Both the position numbers and the translations under genes were made by a program. From the NCBI GenBank assembly GCA_018857735.1, contig JABMCL010003811.1, positions 1-64,000 of the forward strand: DNA of 64,000 bases. The letters are read 5' to 3'. Shown one piece after another: positions 48,968 through 63,567 of this stretch (position 1 is the first letter of the stretch; the number at the start of each line of letters is the position of its first letter). The notes under the pieces were generated by a model. That model ran no database searches. It saw only the letters and a list, made by a program, of their open reading frames with translations, and had not been told where the DNA came from. The DNA is from Alviniconcha marisindica. Taxonomy: Eukaryota; Mollusca; Gastropoda; Provannidae.

Positions 48968-51317
48968 AGGAACTCTCCTTCAGCAGCTAAACTTCTCGTG
49001 GGCTTAGAGAAGGTTAAACGAACATGATCAGCGTTAAAAGTTTTTGTTGAACTGCGTTGATTTTATAACTTTTAGAAGGATTTCCCAGACAGTGTTATTA
49101 ACACGTTTTCACAAGCTTTTCCCCGTTTCAGTATGACACATTGATAGGATACCGGAACTTCTAGTTTTGTGTACAGTCATTATAAATTATTTTTGTCAAT
49201 GTTTTTTTTTTTTGGACAGTCTGTGTGAAAATTTCTTTTTCCCAAACACATGGGGAACAAAACAAAAACAAAAATTGATAGTGTTTGAAATTGCCAAGAC
49301 GAACAATGAAATGATGTCTAGCATTCTTTTGAACATTTTAGGGTGGCCTGGAGGAAATTCATCCAAACCGGTACATTCGATTCACCTGCACACTTCGAGA
49401 CACGATTCTGTCACGCTGGCTCAACCAACACAAGCGCGTGGTTGTAGACAACTTTGACCAATCAGACTAGTATACAACACAACTACCAGTGTGATTTCAT
49501 GAACATGAAAGAAAACATTCTTTTTCTGAGGAATGAGTGAACAACTACGGGTGAGGTTAATAAAATGAAAGAACAGATCTTGGGAAATGTATTCACCTAT
49601 ACCACGAAACACAAGGAAACAAGGAAACACAAGCGCTTTCGACAGAAAATTGTCTACGTTAGGTGCAGAAAAACAGACAAATAACAATAAAAGAAGAAGG
49701 AAGCAAAGAAGAAGACAGACAAGAAGAAGCTGATGTAAAAAAAAGGAAAAGAAGAAGAATGTATATGCAGATTTAAAATGACGTCAACAAAATGATGAAA
49801 ATTAGGAAGACTTTTAAGTATTCAAACACTGAACTTCAAAACAAACAAAATCTGCCAACAGTATGTCAGTCCTTACTTTCTGTACAACCCACACTATGGT
49901 TTTTTTTCTGCCAAACGAAAAGCAAGGCTCCCAAAGTTGGACAGGTTTTCCCATACACTACTTGTAACAATTACTCTTGTTTGTTAAGACTGATCCCGAA
50001 AAATCAATTGTAGGGGTTGATGTGTAGTATTGAGTGCAGTTCACAAGGTGTTTGGGTGGCCAAAGTTCCCCCAACCAAGCGAGTGGACGAATTTCCCCCA
50101 TGCAACCCTATGTGTTTGGCTCAATGAAAAATCATTCTGACATCATTACGAAACAATAATTTGAGGAAGTTATAGAAAGGTGAAGGAAGAGTTGAAGGAA
50201 ACAGTGGCTCTAGAAATAGTTACTGATGGGAAGAATGCAAAAAAAAAAAGAATGACTAGGGAAAATTCACAAAAAGAGAACAGGAGGACGTGTTTTGTTT
50301 TGTGTGCCCCTTTTTTGTTTTTTAATAAAGAAAAATAATAAATCATTCTTTTAGTGCTTTAAAGGGGCAAAAACCCCTTGCGAAACTGGGAAAAAAGAGA
50401 AACAGTGGTGTTATTCTTTATAGTTCTTTTCCATTTTTTCAAGATTATGCAATCAGAGATAATTTGGAGTTACTACCATTTATCTTTGGAGGACAAAAAT
50501 AAAAAGTTTAGCTCGACAGGCAAGAGGCCGACAACACAGATACAGGCCATGGCTGGTAAACCTGGGTGACCAGGTGAAGAGGTGGAGAGAGCAGTGCACA
50601 AGGTTAAACATCTGCGATAGGAAATTGGCAAAGATGTTACTGGACAAGTAAAGGAAAAGGTTCCTGATACTTCTTTTTTGATTGATAGGAGTATCTACAG
50701 GAACCATACGTTTAAATATTCTACTAAGTATACCTGTTTGCGTAAGTGTGTTTCTGGTGCCCACCAGCTGGTATTTTTCTTTTCATTATTATTATTTGGT
50801 GTCTAAAATATTTCCCGTAGTAGCATCAGATCAATATGCTGAAAAAAATTTTCACCCCAAAACCCTTTTCACCTTGGTCCTCGCCAAGCATTATTATAAA
50901 AGGGAGCTACAGGTCTCTCCACTATAGTGAATAAAAAGCAGATTAGGAATTTATTCAAAAAAAACATAAAATTATTCTTCACACAACATCAGTTAAGTTG
51001 CCTGACAAATTATTATGCCTGAGCAGTTATGTGCCTGAGCAATGCCATTGTCAATTGTTTGTAGGGAGTCTACAAAAAATTGTGTAAAACAACAAAATAT
51101 AATGATGTAATATGCATTCCGTAAAAAGCTCACCCAGGGGGGGATCCCCCAAACTATTTTTAGACCACAACAGTTATTCTTAAATTGCCGCATTTCAACA
51201 GGACCAAAGCAGAAATTAATGGCACATAATAATTGCACATAAAACAATACAAATTCATGCTAAAAATAGTTTTTTAGCCAAATCTGCGTGATTTTTTGCA
51301 TGAATTTTTATCGTTTT
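48968..51317 (-). mobile_element. TTAA-chain family, copy R2
   Basis: It starts AGGAACTCTCCTT after the TTAA of 48964-48967 and is collinear with R1 to about 51298. It then passes through a short loop into the oppositely oriented copy L2. The outermost GGCCCAGTCCCT end is missing at the junction. Confidence 0.75.
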
Positions 51318-51711
51318 ATAAAGGGACTGGCCCACACAGATCTGACTTAAAAAAACACGAATTTTTGCATTAATTGTTATTGTTTTATTTACAATTTTTC
51401 TGTAGTATTAATTTCTGCTTTGGCCCTTTTGAAATTTGCGATTTTAAGACCAACTGTAGTGTTCTAAAAACAGATTGGGGATCTCCCTATATGGTGCAGC
51501 TATTTATGGAATGTGTATCACGTCATTACATTTTGTTGTTTTACACACATTTTTGAAGACTTGGCCTGCAAACAATTGACAGTGGCTTCGTCTCAGGCAC
51601 CTAATCTGCTCAAGCCTAATACTTCATCCGGCAACTTAACTGATGGTTGTGTGAATAATTTTATGTCTTTCTTTGAATAAATATCCCAGTCGGGCACTGT
51701 GTACCTGACTA

Positions 51712-52224
51712 TTGGGTGATTCAGCGAAGCTGGTTTGCTAGAGTGAATGCGATTTGTAATCTTTCGCGCAAGACGTCGCGAGAGGTCACAGCGCATTTCC
51801 GGGCCGATTTCTGAGTAGGCGTTGCTTCATGTTGTGTATAACAGTGGAAATTGAACCTAGAATCGCGAAGCAGTACAAATGCCAATACTGTTGCAGTTGC
51901 AAAAATTACTGTGGAAAGGGGATGGAGGGTTGAAAAAGAGTGTCTTTGCATTGTTTTTTGGCTGACCAGAAGAATGCGAGTTCATAGAAAAAATGTGTTT
52001 GGGGCATCCTATAGCACGAGCAACTAGTTATTGCTTATTGCCAGATACATTATGACTGCAGGCCTCTAAAAATGCCTTTAAAGTTGGCAGTGTAAAATTC
52101 GCAAATTCAATGTCACCGCCCTCCATTGCAAAGAAAGTACGCACCAGAAGTAAAAGCAGCCAAGGGACTTAAGCGATGCCGGGCAAAAGTCAAGGGAGTT
52201 AACAACCCTGCCTGAATCGCCCAA
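51712..52224 (-). mobile_element. SAP-domain-bearing MITE, copy 2
   Basis: A 513-bp inverted copy of 24191-24662 with terminal inverted repeats TTGGGTGATTCAG / TTGGGCGATTCAG and TA at both borders (51710-51711, 52225-52226). On the minus strand the short frame reads FTLPTLKAFLEAC then SHNVSGNKQ, a TAA, and LVARAIGCPK. This is the L..FL....NVSG.K..LV.RA pattern of a SAP motif, broken only by the stop. It is inserted in L2; sister copies at 47775 and 48840 have the unoccupied sequence ACTATAGTGG there. Confidence 0.75.
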
Positions 52225-54487
52225 TAGTGGATGAGGCCAGCAGCCGTTTACTTATCATGCTCGGCAATGGACTGAGGTGCATGGTTTTAGGTGACCAAGT
52301 TTTCTCTCAATGTATTGATCCGATGCTATTACAGGAAATATTTTAGACACCATTTTCTAATAACAATAAAAAGAAAAAAAAGAAAAACATACTGGCCGGT
52401 GGCACGCCAGAAACACACACGTTACGCAAACAGGTCGTAGCAGAATATTTAAACGTAAGGTTCTGGTAGACTACTCCTATCAATCAAAAAAGACGTATCA
52501 GGAACCTTTCCTTTTACTTGTCCAGTAACAGCCTTGCCAGTTTTCTATCACAGATGTCTAACCTTGTGCACAGCTCTCTCCACCTGGTCACCCAGATTTA
52601 CCAGCTGCGACCTGTATCTGCGTTGTCGGTCTCTTGCCAACTGAACTAAGCATTCTTTTTATTTTGGTCCTCTAAAGATAAAATGGTGGTAACTCCAAAT
52701 CTATCTCTGCTTTGACTGCATAATCTTGAGAAAAAAACAAAGGAAAAGAAACAAAAAGAAACAAGAACTCTGAAATATAACTACCACACACTGTTTCATT
52801 CTCAGTTCTTCATTGTTTTCATTCAACAGGCTATTTGCTCCATAATAGCACATCAAAAAATGAATTTATTATCTGTTAACACAAATGAAGGCAGCACACA
52901 AAGCAAAACACATGTCCCACCCCATGTTCTCTTGTTGCATGCATATTCCTAGTCATTCTTTTCAGTTTTGTCATGCTTACTATCAGTAACTAATTCTAGA
53001 GCCATTGTTTCCTTTGACTCTTCCTTCTTTCTATAATCTTGACATCAGATTATTGTAATCAGGTCAAAATGATTTTGCCATCATAGAAAGTTCAAAATGA
53101 AGAACGCTATTTAGGGTGGCATGGGGGAAATTCGTCCAAACAGGCATCTATGATGTACATGCACACTTCGAGACACAATTCTGTCATCTTGACTCAACCA
53201 ACACAAACTGGTTTTGGTTTGTAGACACCTTTGACCACTCGCAGACTACAGCACGACTATCCGTGTGATCTCATGAATATGAAACAGAATTTTCTTCTTC
53301 AGATGCTATATGATTCGGGGCAACTTCGACCAGGATGGGGGGATTTTGTCCTGCATCTCAGGGGAACTTCATCTAAACATAAAGAGAACACACTCAAGGA
53401 AAGGAAAGGCTAAAGAATGACACCCAAAATATGAACTTTTTTAGCATAAACGTGGAATTAGTCAACTCAGGAGAAATAGTGTGAACCCAACCAAAGCGCT
53501 TTATTTCCAAAGGCCTAACTGGTCCTACAAAGCTGACAAACTTCTTTCATTTCATTGTTTACCCCGCACCCCTTTCAGCTGAGATCAACATTTTCCCATT
53601 CCTTTCAACCGTCAGCAAGTCCCACTCCTTCATGTTACTGTTCACAATATATTAAAAGCAATGGGTAAACAAAAAGGGCAAATTTTCTCATGGTGATGTG
53701 GGCGAACTTCCTCCAAGCATAATATTAATGTTAGTGGAAATTTGTCCACCTTGAAAAGTTTTTGCTGAAAATAAGTGACTATATTGATTCATCAACTTTT
53801 GATAAATGTATGAAAACTAAATTTGACTTTTCAAGCACTGAACTTTGAAACAAACATCAGCAGTTAACAGTGTGCCCATCTTGCATATAACCCATACTAT
53901 GGTTTGTTGCCAATCAAACAACATGGCTCCCAGAATAGCACAGTTTTTCCCATACACTACTTGTAAAATTGCTCCCATTGGTTGTTTCGTTTGTGGACTG
54001 ATCCATTATGCAACTGATGTCACAGTTCGGAAATGTTCACATGTATGGGTTGATGTGTAGTGTTGAGTACAGTTTGGAAAGTGTTTTGGTGGGCAAAGTT
54101 CCCCCAACTGAGTGAGTGGATGAATTTCCCCCAGGCCACCCTATTAGGACATATTTCGTTTTTCGTCTCGGCAATTGCAAACAATATCAATTTATTTCTG
54201 TGTATTTTATGCTGTTCCCCACGAACAGGTTAGGGAAATGAAATTATTTCACATGCACTGTCCAGATTTAAAAAATAAACATTGACAAAAATAGTTTGTA
54301 CGTGATAGGTACACAAAACTGAGAACTTCCAGTATCCTATCAATGTCGGACTAAAACACAGGAAAGAAGTCATGAAAACAATGTTACATTGTTAGTAACA
54401 CTGCCTGGGAAAGTCCTCTTCTAAAATCATTATAAAATCAACGGCACGTTAAATCACAAAACTGCACGTTAAATCACAAAAAAATGT

Positions 54488-54818
54488 GAGCCGCTTTGGC
54501 CTAGCGGTAAGGCGTTAGGTTGGTAAGCGGAAGGACCTCGGTTCGATACCGCTTCGGCTCTCCTTTCTCTTCAAAAAGGTTGTGGTTTGTGGACACTGTC
54601 CTGTGACTTTGTCCATCACTTCCTACTGAAACATTAAAATGGCTCTCATCGCTGCCCATCTTAATGCAGGAATCATTCTGGTGGTGACAGTGTGGTGATA
54701 GGTATATAATCTCCCTCTCCCCCCACCTCCATACCTCCTTCCCCCCCTTCTCCCCATCCCTAATAAGCCTTATGGTTTCTGTGGATGTTAAGCACCATGT
54801 TTACTTACTTACTTACTA
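54488..54818 (+). mobile_element. Full-length tRNA-derived SINE, TTAC-repeat tail
   Basis: Head GAGCCGCTTTGGCCTAGCGG with an A box, B box GGTTCGATACC, body GTTGTGGTTTGTGGACACTG and AAACATTAAAATGG, then CCCTAATAAGCC and TTACTTACTTACTTACTA. A duplication of about 10 bp, AATCACAAAA, lies on both sides (about 54473-54482 and 54818-54827). Same family as 43151-43482. Confidence 0.9.
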
Positions 54819-54911
54819 ATCACAAAACTTTTAATGCAGATCATGTTCGTTTAAACCTCCTCTAAGAGTAAGAACACAAGAAGATCAGCCTCCAAAGGAG
54901 AGTTCCTTTAA

Positions 54912-55015
54912 GGCACCAGACAAATTATTAGGCCTGAGCAGATTATGTGCCTGAGACGATGCCACTGACAACTGTTTGCAGGTCAAGTCTACAAAAACAT
55001 GTCTTCACACAAGTC
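54912..55015 (-). mobile_element. Right half of the interrupted TTAA-family copy
   Basis: It begins directly after TTAA (54908-54911) and matches R2 from 51000 onward: CAGACAAATTATTAGGCC, TGAGCAGATTATGTGCC, GTCTACAAAAAC. It is the continuation of the left half at 48815-48963 and is truncated near 55015. Confidence 0.75.
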
Positions 55016-55885
55016 CACTAATAATGCTTTAACACCTGCATGTGCGCATGCACACACACACACACACACATGCAAAACACAGGATGAATTGTGCTCATAA
55101 AAACTGAATCTTGCTTTACATTTCTTTTCCTGTATGTTAATGATTTTTGAAAACAGTGTGCCACTCAAAAATCCATGGATTCCATTCAGCCTGTCTATGA
55201 GATTATTTTTTTTTAAATTCTAGATCTATTATGCTCCTTTTTTTTTCTTTTCTTTTTTCACATCTCATACTTTATCAGTTTATGCACAACAATGAAGTAA
55301 AAAACAAAACAACAATGAAAAACAAAACAAATCCCAACACACTTAGTTCCAATAACTTGAAGAAGCAGATTGTGAGCCCATTGTGATGAAGCCCCAAGCC
55401 CTTTGTTTTACTTACAAAACAGCATACTTAAATTACTTAGTTACATAAGACAGATGTATACTTCTATGATAACATTTCAACTGCATATTGGTTTGCAAAG
55501 AGTTAATGATTTTGTCTGTTTTGTTTCATTTTTTGCTCAATACTGATATCACTTATCAGTATTTGCTGTTGACTGATTGAATGAAAATTTGTAGATTGCT
55601 CTTGGGTGTGTACTTCAATACAGCATATTGAATCAGTTTTAACATTTTCATTCCTGTGTTGGTTTGGTGGCTTAATGTGAACAGCAAAAATGTCCTGAAT
55701 AGTGTGGAGAATGTGTGTGGCAAGAACACTTAAGCCAGTTATATGAACGTCATGTGGTACAGAAGGCTAGGGTGACTGTGGATGACAACAGCCATGTCCT
55801 TGGTAAATATTATGAGCTTCTTCCATCTGGTAGACATGGACTGAAATAGCCATTTCTTAACCAATACATACATTCAAACATCACA

Positions 55886-55888
<3 letters not shown>

Positions 55889-55941
<53 letters not shown>
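55889..55941 (+). repeat. (GT)n microsatellite
   Basis: About 25 GT units. Confidence 0.95.
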
Positions 55942-55944
<3 letters not shown>

Positions 55945-56382
55945 ATAAATTACATAAAGTATCAATGTGAAAAAAAGCTGCCCATGCTGCAAGAAAACTT
56001 TGTGCCTTCTTGCACTGAAGAGTTGTGTTGTTGTTTTATTCAACAACAAGGCTATTCTTGCATGGTTTGGTTGTTGAGGGGCCAGAAACCATACTTTTTT
56101 TTCATCTTTGTGTACTGCGTATGAAGTCTTCTCTCCACTATCTTTCTTCTGTGCAAATACCTGGTAGTTTTTGTTGTTGTTTTTTGTTGTGTTTTTTCCC
56201 CCTGATGAAGACATGTTTGTCAAAACACTGGATTGTTTTTTTTGTTTGTTTTTTATCCATGACCTGTCTTCTTTTCGAGTGCATTTTCCTCATTTTTTAC
56301 CACTAACTGATCTGCATTTTTTTCATTATCATTATAATTGCATTAGCACTAAAAACAATCTGTACAATAATAAGAGATTTCA

Positions 56383-60059
<3,677 letters not shown>

Positions 60060-60740
60060 TACCACATCAAACCCTAGCTGCTCTACGTCCTGCCGGCCAG
60101 GGACACGAAGCAGACTGCCATTTTTTGCCGCCGCGGCAGAGACGTTCTGAGATATATTACTAATAGAAGTTCTGAGATATATTACCTGGTGTTAGTAAGC
60201 TTCTTTGCGTGGCATGTGCTACGTAATTAGACGCCAGAACTCCTAACCTACGCATAAATATTTACATCTGTGGCTTTTAACAACGTTCCTTGACGACCAC
60301 CCACGCAACACCCGCCATCTTTCAACAAAATACTTCGGAGGGAGTACCCAGTTTATCACAATTGTGACTGACGTGCACAAAAGTACGAAGAAATGTAATA
60401 ATGACTGTGATTTTCAATTTCAATCTCTAAGTTTCATCGAAGCATTATCAGTATCAAATTAACCGATAGAGTTTATGCTGGAAAAAATGCAATGGAGCGG
60501 GGGGTGGGGGGTACAATGTTCAATCAGAAAAAGGGAGTAAGTATATATCCTCTAAGCCAACTAAGCCCCTTTTAGCACGAACTTGGTGAGTAACGTAACA
60601 ATAACAAAATATTTTGATAAGATTACTTCGAATGACTTATGAAGTCTCCCAGATGAGCTTAAGTAGTTTATTTAGTTTGATTTAACCAGTATTTCTGTAG
60701 CTATTTGAGAACTCTTCTGTGTGTGAAACCATGGTTGAAA
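60060..60740. promoter_or_regulatory. Candidate divergent promoter, ULK3 / ZNF474-like
   Basis: This 0.7-kb interval separates the two divergently oriented genes and is richer in CpG than its surroundings (for example GCCGCCGCGGCAGAGACG near 60130). On the minus strand an AAGATGGCGGG motif (about 60321-60311), resembling a YY1 core-promoter site, is followed by a possible exon end AACACCAG|GTAATA (about 60188). This suggests a non-coding first exon of the ZNF474-like gene. No TATA box is evident. The GGGG-rich segment at 60500-60512 is also here. Confidence 0.4.
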
Positions 60741-60763
60741 ATGGCGAGACCTTCGTCTGCTAA
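60731..60763 (+). other. uORF overlapping the ULK3 start codon
   Basis: The ATG at 60731 lies 10 bp before the ULK3 start, in a different frame, and encodes ten residues (MVENGETFVC) before TAA. Its context (A at -3, G at +4) is as good as that of the main start. It matters only if transcription starts upstream of 60731. Confidence 0.6.
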
Positions 60764-60869
60764 TCAAGTTGTTGCAGCACAAACAGTCGTTCCACAACTA
60801 AAACAGTATGTTTTGACTGAAAAACTTGGAAGCGGCAGTTACGCAACTGTGTATAAAGCTTATAAAAAG
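60741..60869 (+). CDS. ULK3: ULK3 serine/threonine kinase, first coding exon
   Basis: ULK3 is an Atg1/ULK-family kinase, in vertebrates linked to GLI/Hedgehog signalling, autophagy and the abscission checkpoint. The exon encodes 43 residues: MARPSSANQ, a short linker, then YVLTEKLGSGSYATVYKAYKK. This is the beginning of the kinase domain with the Gly-rich ATP loop (GSGSYATV), nearly identical in layout to vertebrate ULK3. The ATG at 60741 (AAAATGG context) is chosen because the frame upstream lacks an ATG; the frame is open back to 60705 only through non-ATG codons. The donor is AAAAAG|GTACCG, phase 0. The catalytic Lys and all later exons are beyond the exon. Exon 2 was not found before the window ends at 64000. 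Confidence 0.85.
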
Positions 60870-61599
60870 GTACCGAATTCGAGAGTGATTGATAAAGTGA
60901 TATCGTTATGTTTCTGGTCGTTTACTTTTGATTGAGTCGATAACCCATTTTGGTACTCTGGATTATAAGTTGAACTTTTGAGTTTCAGTCATGAGACAAA
61001 GGTATCACTTAAATACAAAACCGGGGAAACAGGATTTCACCTCACAGTAGTCTTAATTTTATACAGAACAGGATCTATCTTGACCCTAAATAAATAAAAC
61101 ACGAAATTGTGAGCTGTCGAGAACTGCTGTCAGAAACTTGTTCAATCGTTTTCTTCTTCTTCGGAGTAGGCAGCCACCTTCCATTGAGCAAAAACTGCTC
61201 GGAGATTATGCTGCAGTTTTATTTATTTTATTTTGTTGGGGGGGGGGGGGGGGGGGGGAGGAGGGGGCCTGCAGTCCTACTGATTAAAGTGGTGTGAGAA
61301 AGTACAAAACAAAATTTAGACAGGGGGAAGTGTACAATGTATTATTACAATTAACTACTTTGGAGTATCCAGTCCGGCTACGGTAGCGGATCCTGGGGAT
61401 GAACGCAGACCGGCACAGCTCAAGCCTTCACTACCCATTTTCCGTTAATACACGTTTAAGATTTAGGAAGGAGCAGACAGTGGTCATGAATTAATAATTA
61501 AGGTTTTGTTTGCTGAAATGTATGCTAATGTAGTTTTTGTGATCAGATGTTTGTACAGCGCAGTGAGTTTAACTCTGGTTAAAGAATAGCGCTTTATAA

Positions 61600-61602
61600 G
61601 AA

Positions 61603-61641
<39 letters not shown>

Positions 61642-62330
61642 AAGGAGCTTGGGGTGGGTGCTGTGGACATTTCTTGAGAAAGGCTGTTCCACTATAGGAT
61701 GATCCTACTCCTAGGAAAGAAAGTCTGCAAGCTGTCCAGCGAGATGGAATGTCATACGTGATGTCATGGGTATGCCAGGTTGTTCTTGTGGAGCGGTAGC
61801 AGTGGTTTTACTTGATGTGGATGAGACCATGATGGAACTTGTATTAAGTAGTGAGGCATGCTTGCTTTCTCCGCTGCTCTAGTGTTGGCCAGTGCACTTC
61901 TCGCGTGGTGTCCACTCATACTGATCTTCTCTAGTCCTGTTTTGCCCATCTTGCTGCCTGCCTCTGAACCTTTTCCAGTGCCTTGGTGCTGTTTGCTGTG
62001 AAGGGATCCCAGACAGGGCTGGCATACTCTAGCACCGGTCATATGAATGCCTTGTTAGTTGTAAATTGTATGCTGCATTTTTCAGCCTGTCATTAGTGGT
62101 CTCAAGTTGATGGTGCACACCAGGGTCTTGTTGGCTTTTTTGCAGACATCAGTGATATGAGCATCCCAACGGAGGTCAGAGGTGATCTTAACTCCAAGGT
62201 ATTTTGCCTCCAATTTTGTTCTCAGAGTGTGACCATGGAGCTGGTACTCTAATGGGAGAGCTTTGAACACTGCCAGATGCATTAGTCTGCCCCTGATGCT
62301 TGACAGCAAAACCGCCAGACCAGGGCCCAC
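61600..62330 (-). mobile_element. LINE 3' fragment, minus strand
   Basis: The minus-strand reading YQLHGHTLRTKLEAKYLGVK then ITSDLRWDAHITDVCKKANK is the conserved segment after the RT thumb in many LINEs. A frameshift follows at about 62080. Later pieces (ALANTRAAEKASMPHYLI, HQVKPLLPL) belong to the same C-terminal region in shifted frames. It ends near a TAA-repeat tail (61606-61640). It is 5'-truncated at about 62330. Confidence 0.75.
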
Positions 62331-63021
62331 ATGTATGATGAGAAAATAAAGTTTGTTAAAGAGTCCATAAGTTCAACTCTCCTTCCACATGTGTGAGTCT
62401 CAATACCCTCAGAAACAGCTATTGGCTTGTGTTTATTTTTAGATTGGGAATATTCCCTGTTATACCAACAATGCAGTGTTGATACTCGATACTGATTGGA
62501 CACCATGTGACAACAGCCTGGTCTGTTTCAAATTCAAAGTTCATTGCAACTGTAGCAGATGTCCGTGACCCAGTGGCCAGTGACCCCTTCCCATTCAAGA
62601 TTTTCATGTCTCCTCTTTGCCGTCTGTGTTGAATATGATGTGTCTTGATTCATGAATCCAAATTTTCTTGAATAGTTTGTGGTCTTCAGTGCTTCACAGG
62701 AGGGCGTTGGTGTTCATTTTTTCCTCAATAGTAGCATATATGTCAATAACAGCAGCATTAAAGCTGCCATTTTGATGTGGCATTTAGGCTACTTATGCCT
62801 AGAGAGAAAACTGAGTCAGTGACTTTAATCGTGTTTAGGCTGGTTGGATAACTCTATTTATGCTTCACACATGCCAATTTTTGTAGTGTCAACACCGTTT
62901 AGAACATAAGTGTAGTGGGGGAAGGGGCTATTTGCTCTCCATGCATACGGGCCCTGGCCATTATGTTTGTCTTCATCCAGATGTAATGGCCAACATAAAC
63001 AATTGATGAACTGAAAGGCCA

Positions 63022-63399
63022 GTGGAAGTCTTCACAATGTACTATGAATTCAAGGGGCCAAGGGACACAAGTCCACAAGGAAAACAACTCTTTGAAGTTG
63101 AATGCAGTGGAAGTTTCACAGGAAAGCAAAACATTGCAGAGATTGCTGATCAGGTTGCAGACATTCATGACCTGCGTGCTGCGACTTCAGTCTTTATATG
63201 CAATGATCATGTGACAAAAAGGCAAGGTTCTGTGTGTGCTACTTACATACCTATAGGAACGGATCCAAAACTATGAAACATTTTGTTGCAGGCCACCTGC
63301 AGAGACCACCGTACTGGAGTGGACGAAACATACAATCTTGGTGACAAACATGTAATGGTCACTGAATACAAAAATCTGGCAAAGTTAACAGATAGATGA
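63022..63399 (+). pseudogene. Possible transposase remnant in ULK3 intron 1
   Basis: Two consecutive frames (63022-63276, and 63289-63399 after a stop and frame change) look protein-like: IADIHDLRAATSVFICNDHV, then CRDHRTGVDETYNLGDKHVM and YKNLAKL. The second resembles the VDTTFNL...Y.NL block seen near the start of the catalytic core in some MULE-type transposases. This is a recollection of motif shape only. The first part is not recognised. Broken by at least one stop and one frame change. Confidence 0.35.
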
Positions 63400-63526
63400 C
63401 TAAATGACTTTGTGTGCCATAATCCAACAAAACAATTACAGGATTAGCGCATGAGATTAGGGCTAGATCAGGAGATGTTTAAAATCGGGGGGACAAATGA
63501 TAATTATAAATTTATGCACACACGTA

Positions 63527-63567
63527 CATGCACACAAACATGTGCGCGCGCACACACACACACACAG
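63527..63567 (+). repeat. Short CA/CG-rich simple repeat
   Basis: ACACAAACATGTGCGCGCGC followed by CA units; a short alternating purine-pyrimidine tract. Confidence 0.8.

Larger units (their letters stand above)
51322..54907 (+). mobile_element. TTAA-chain family, copy L2, carrying nested MITE and SINE
   Basis: It starts AGGGACTGGCCCACACAG and ends GGAGAGTTCCT before TTAA at 54908-54911. It is interrupted by the SAP MITE (51712-52224) and by a SINE (54488-54818). Together with R2 it forms a 5.94-kb inverted pair. Confidence 0.75.

Noticed and set aside
54488..54560. A tRNA gene (A and B boxes present)
   Set aside because: The cloverleaf is imperfect, and the sequence continues into a SINE body with target duplications; it is a SINE head. 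The same applies to 43410-43482.
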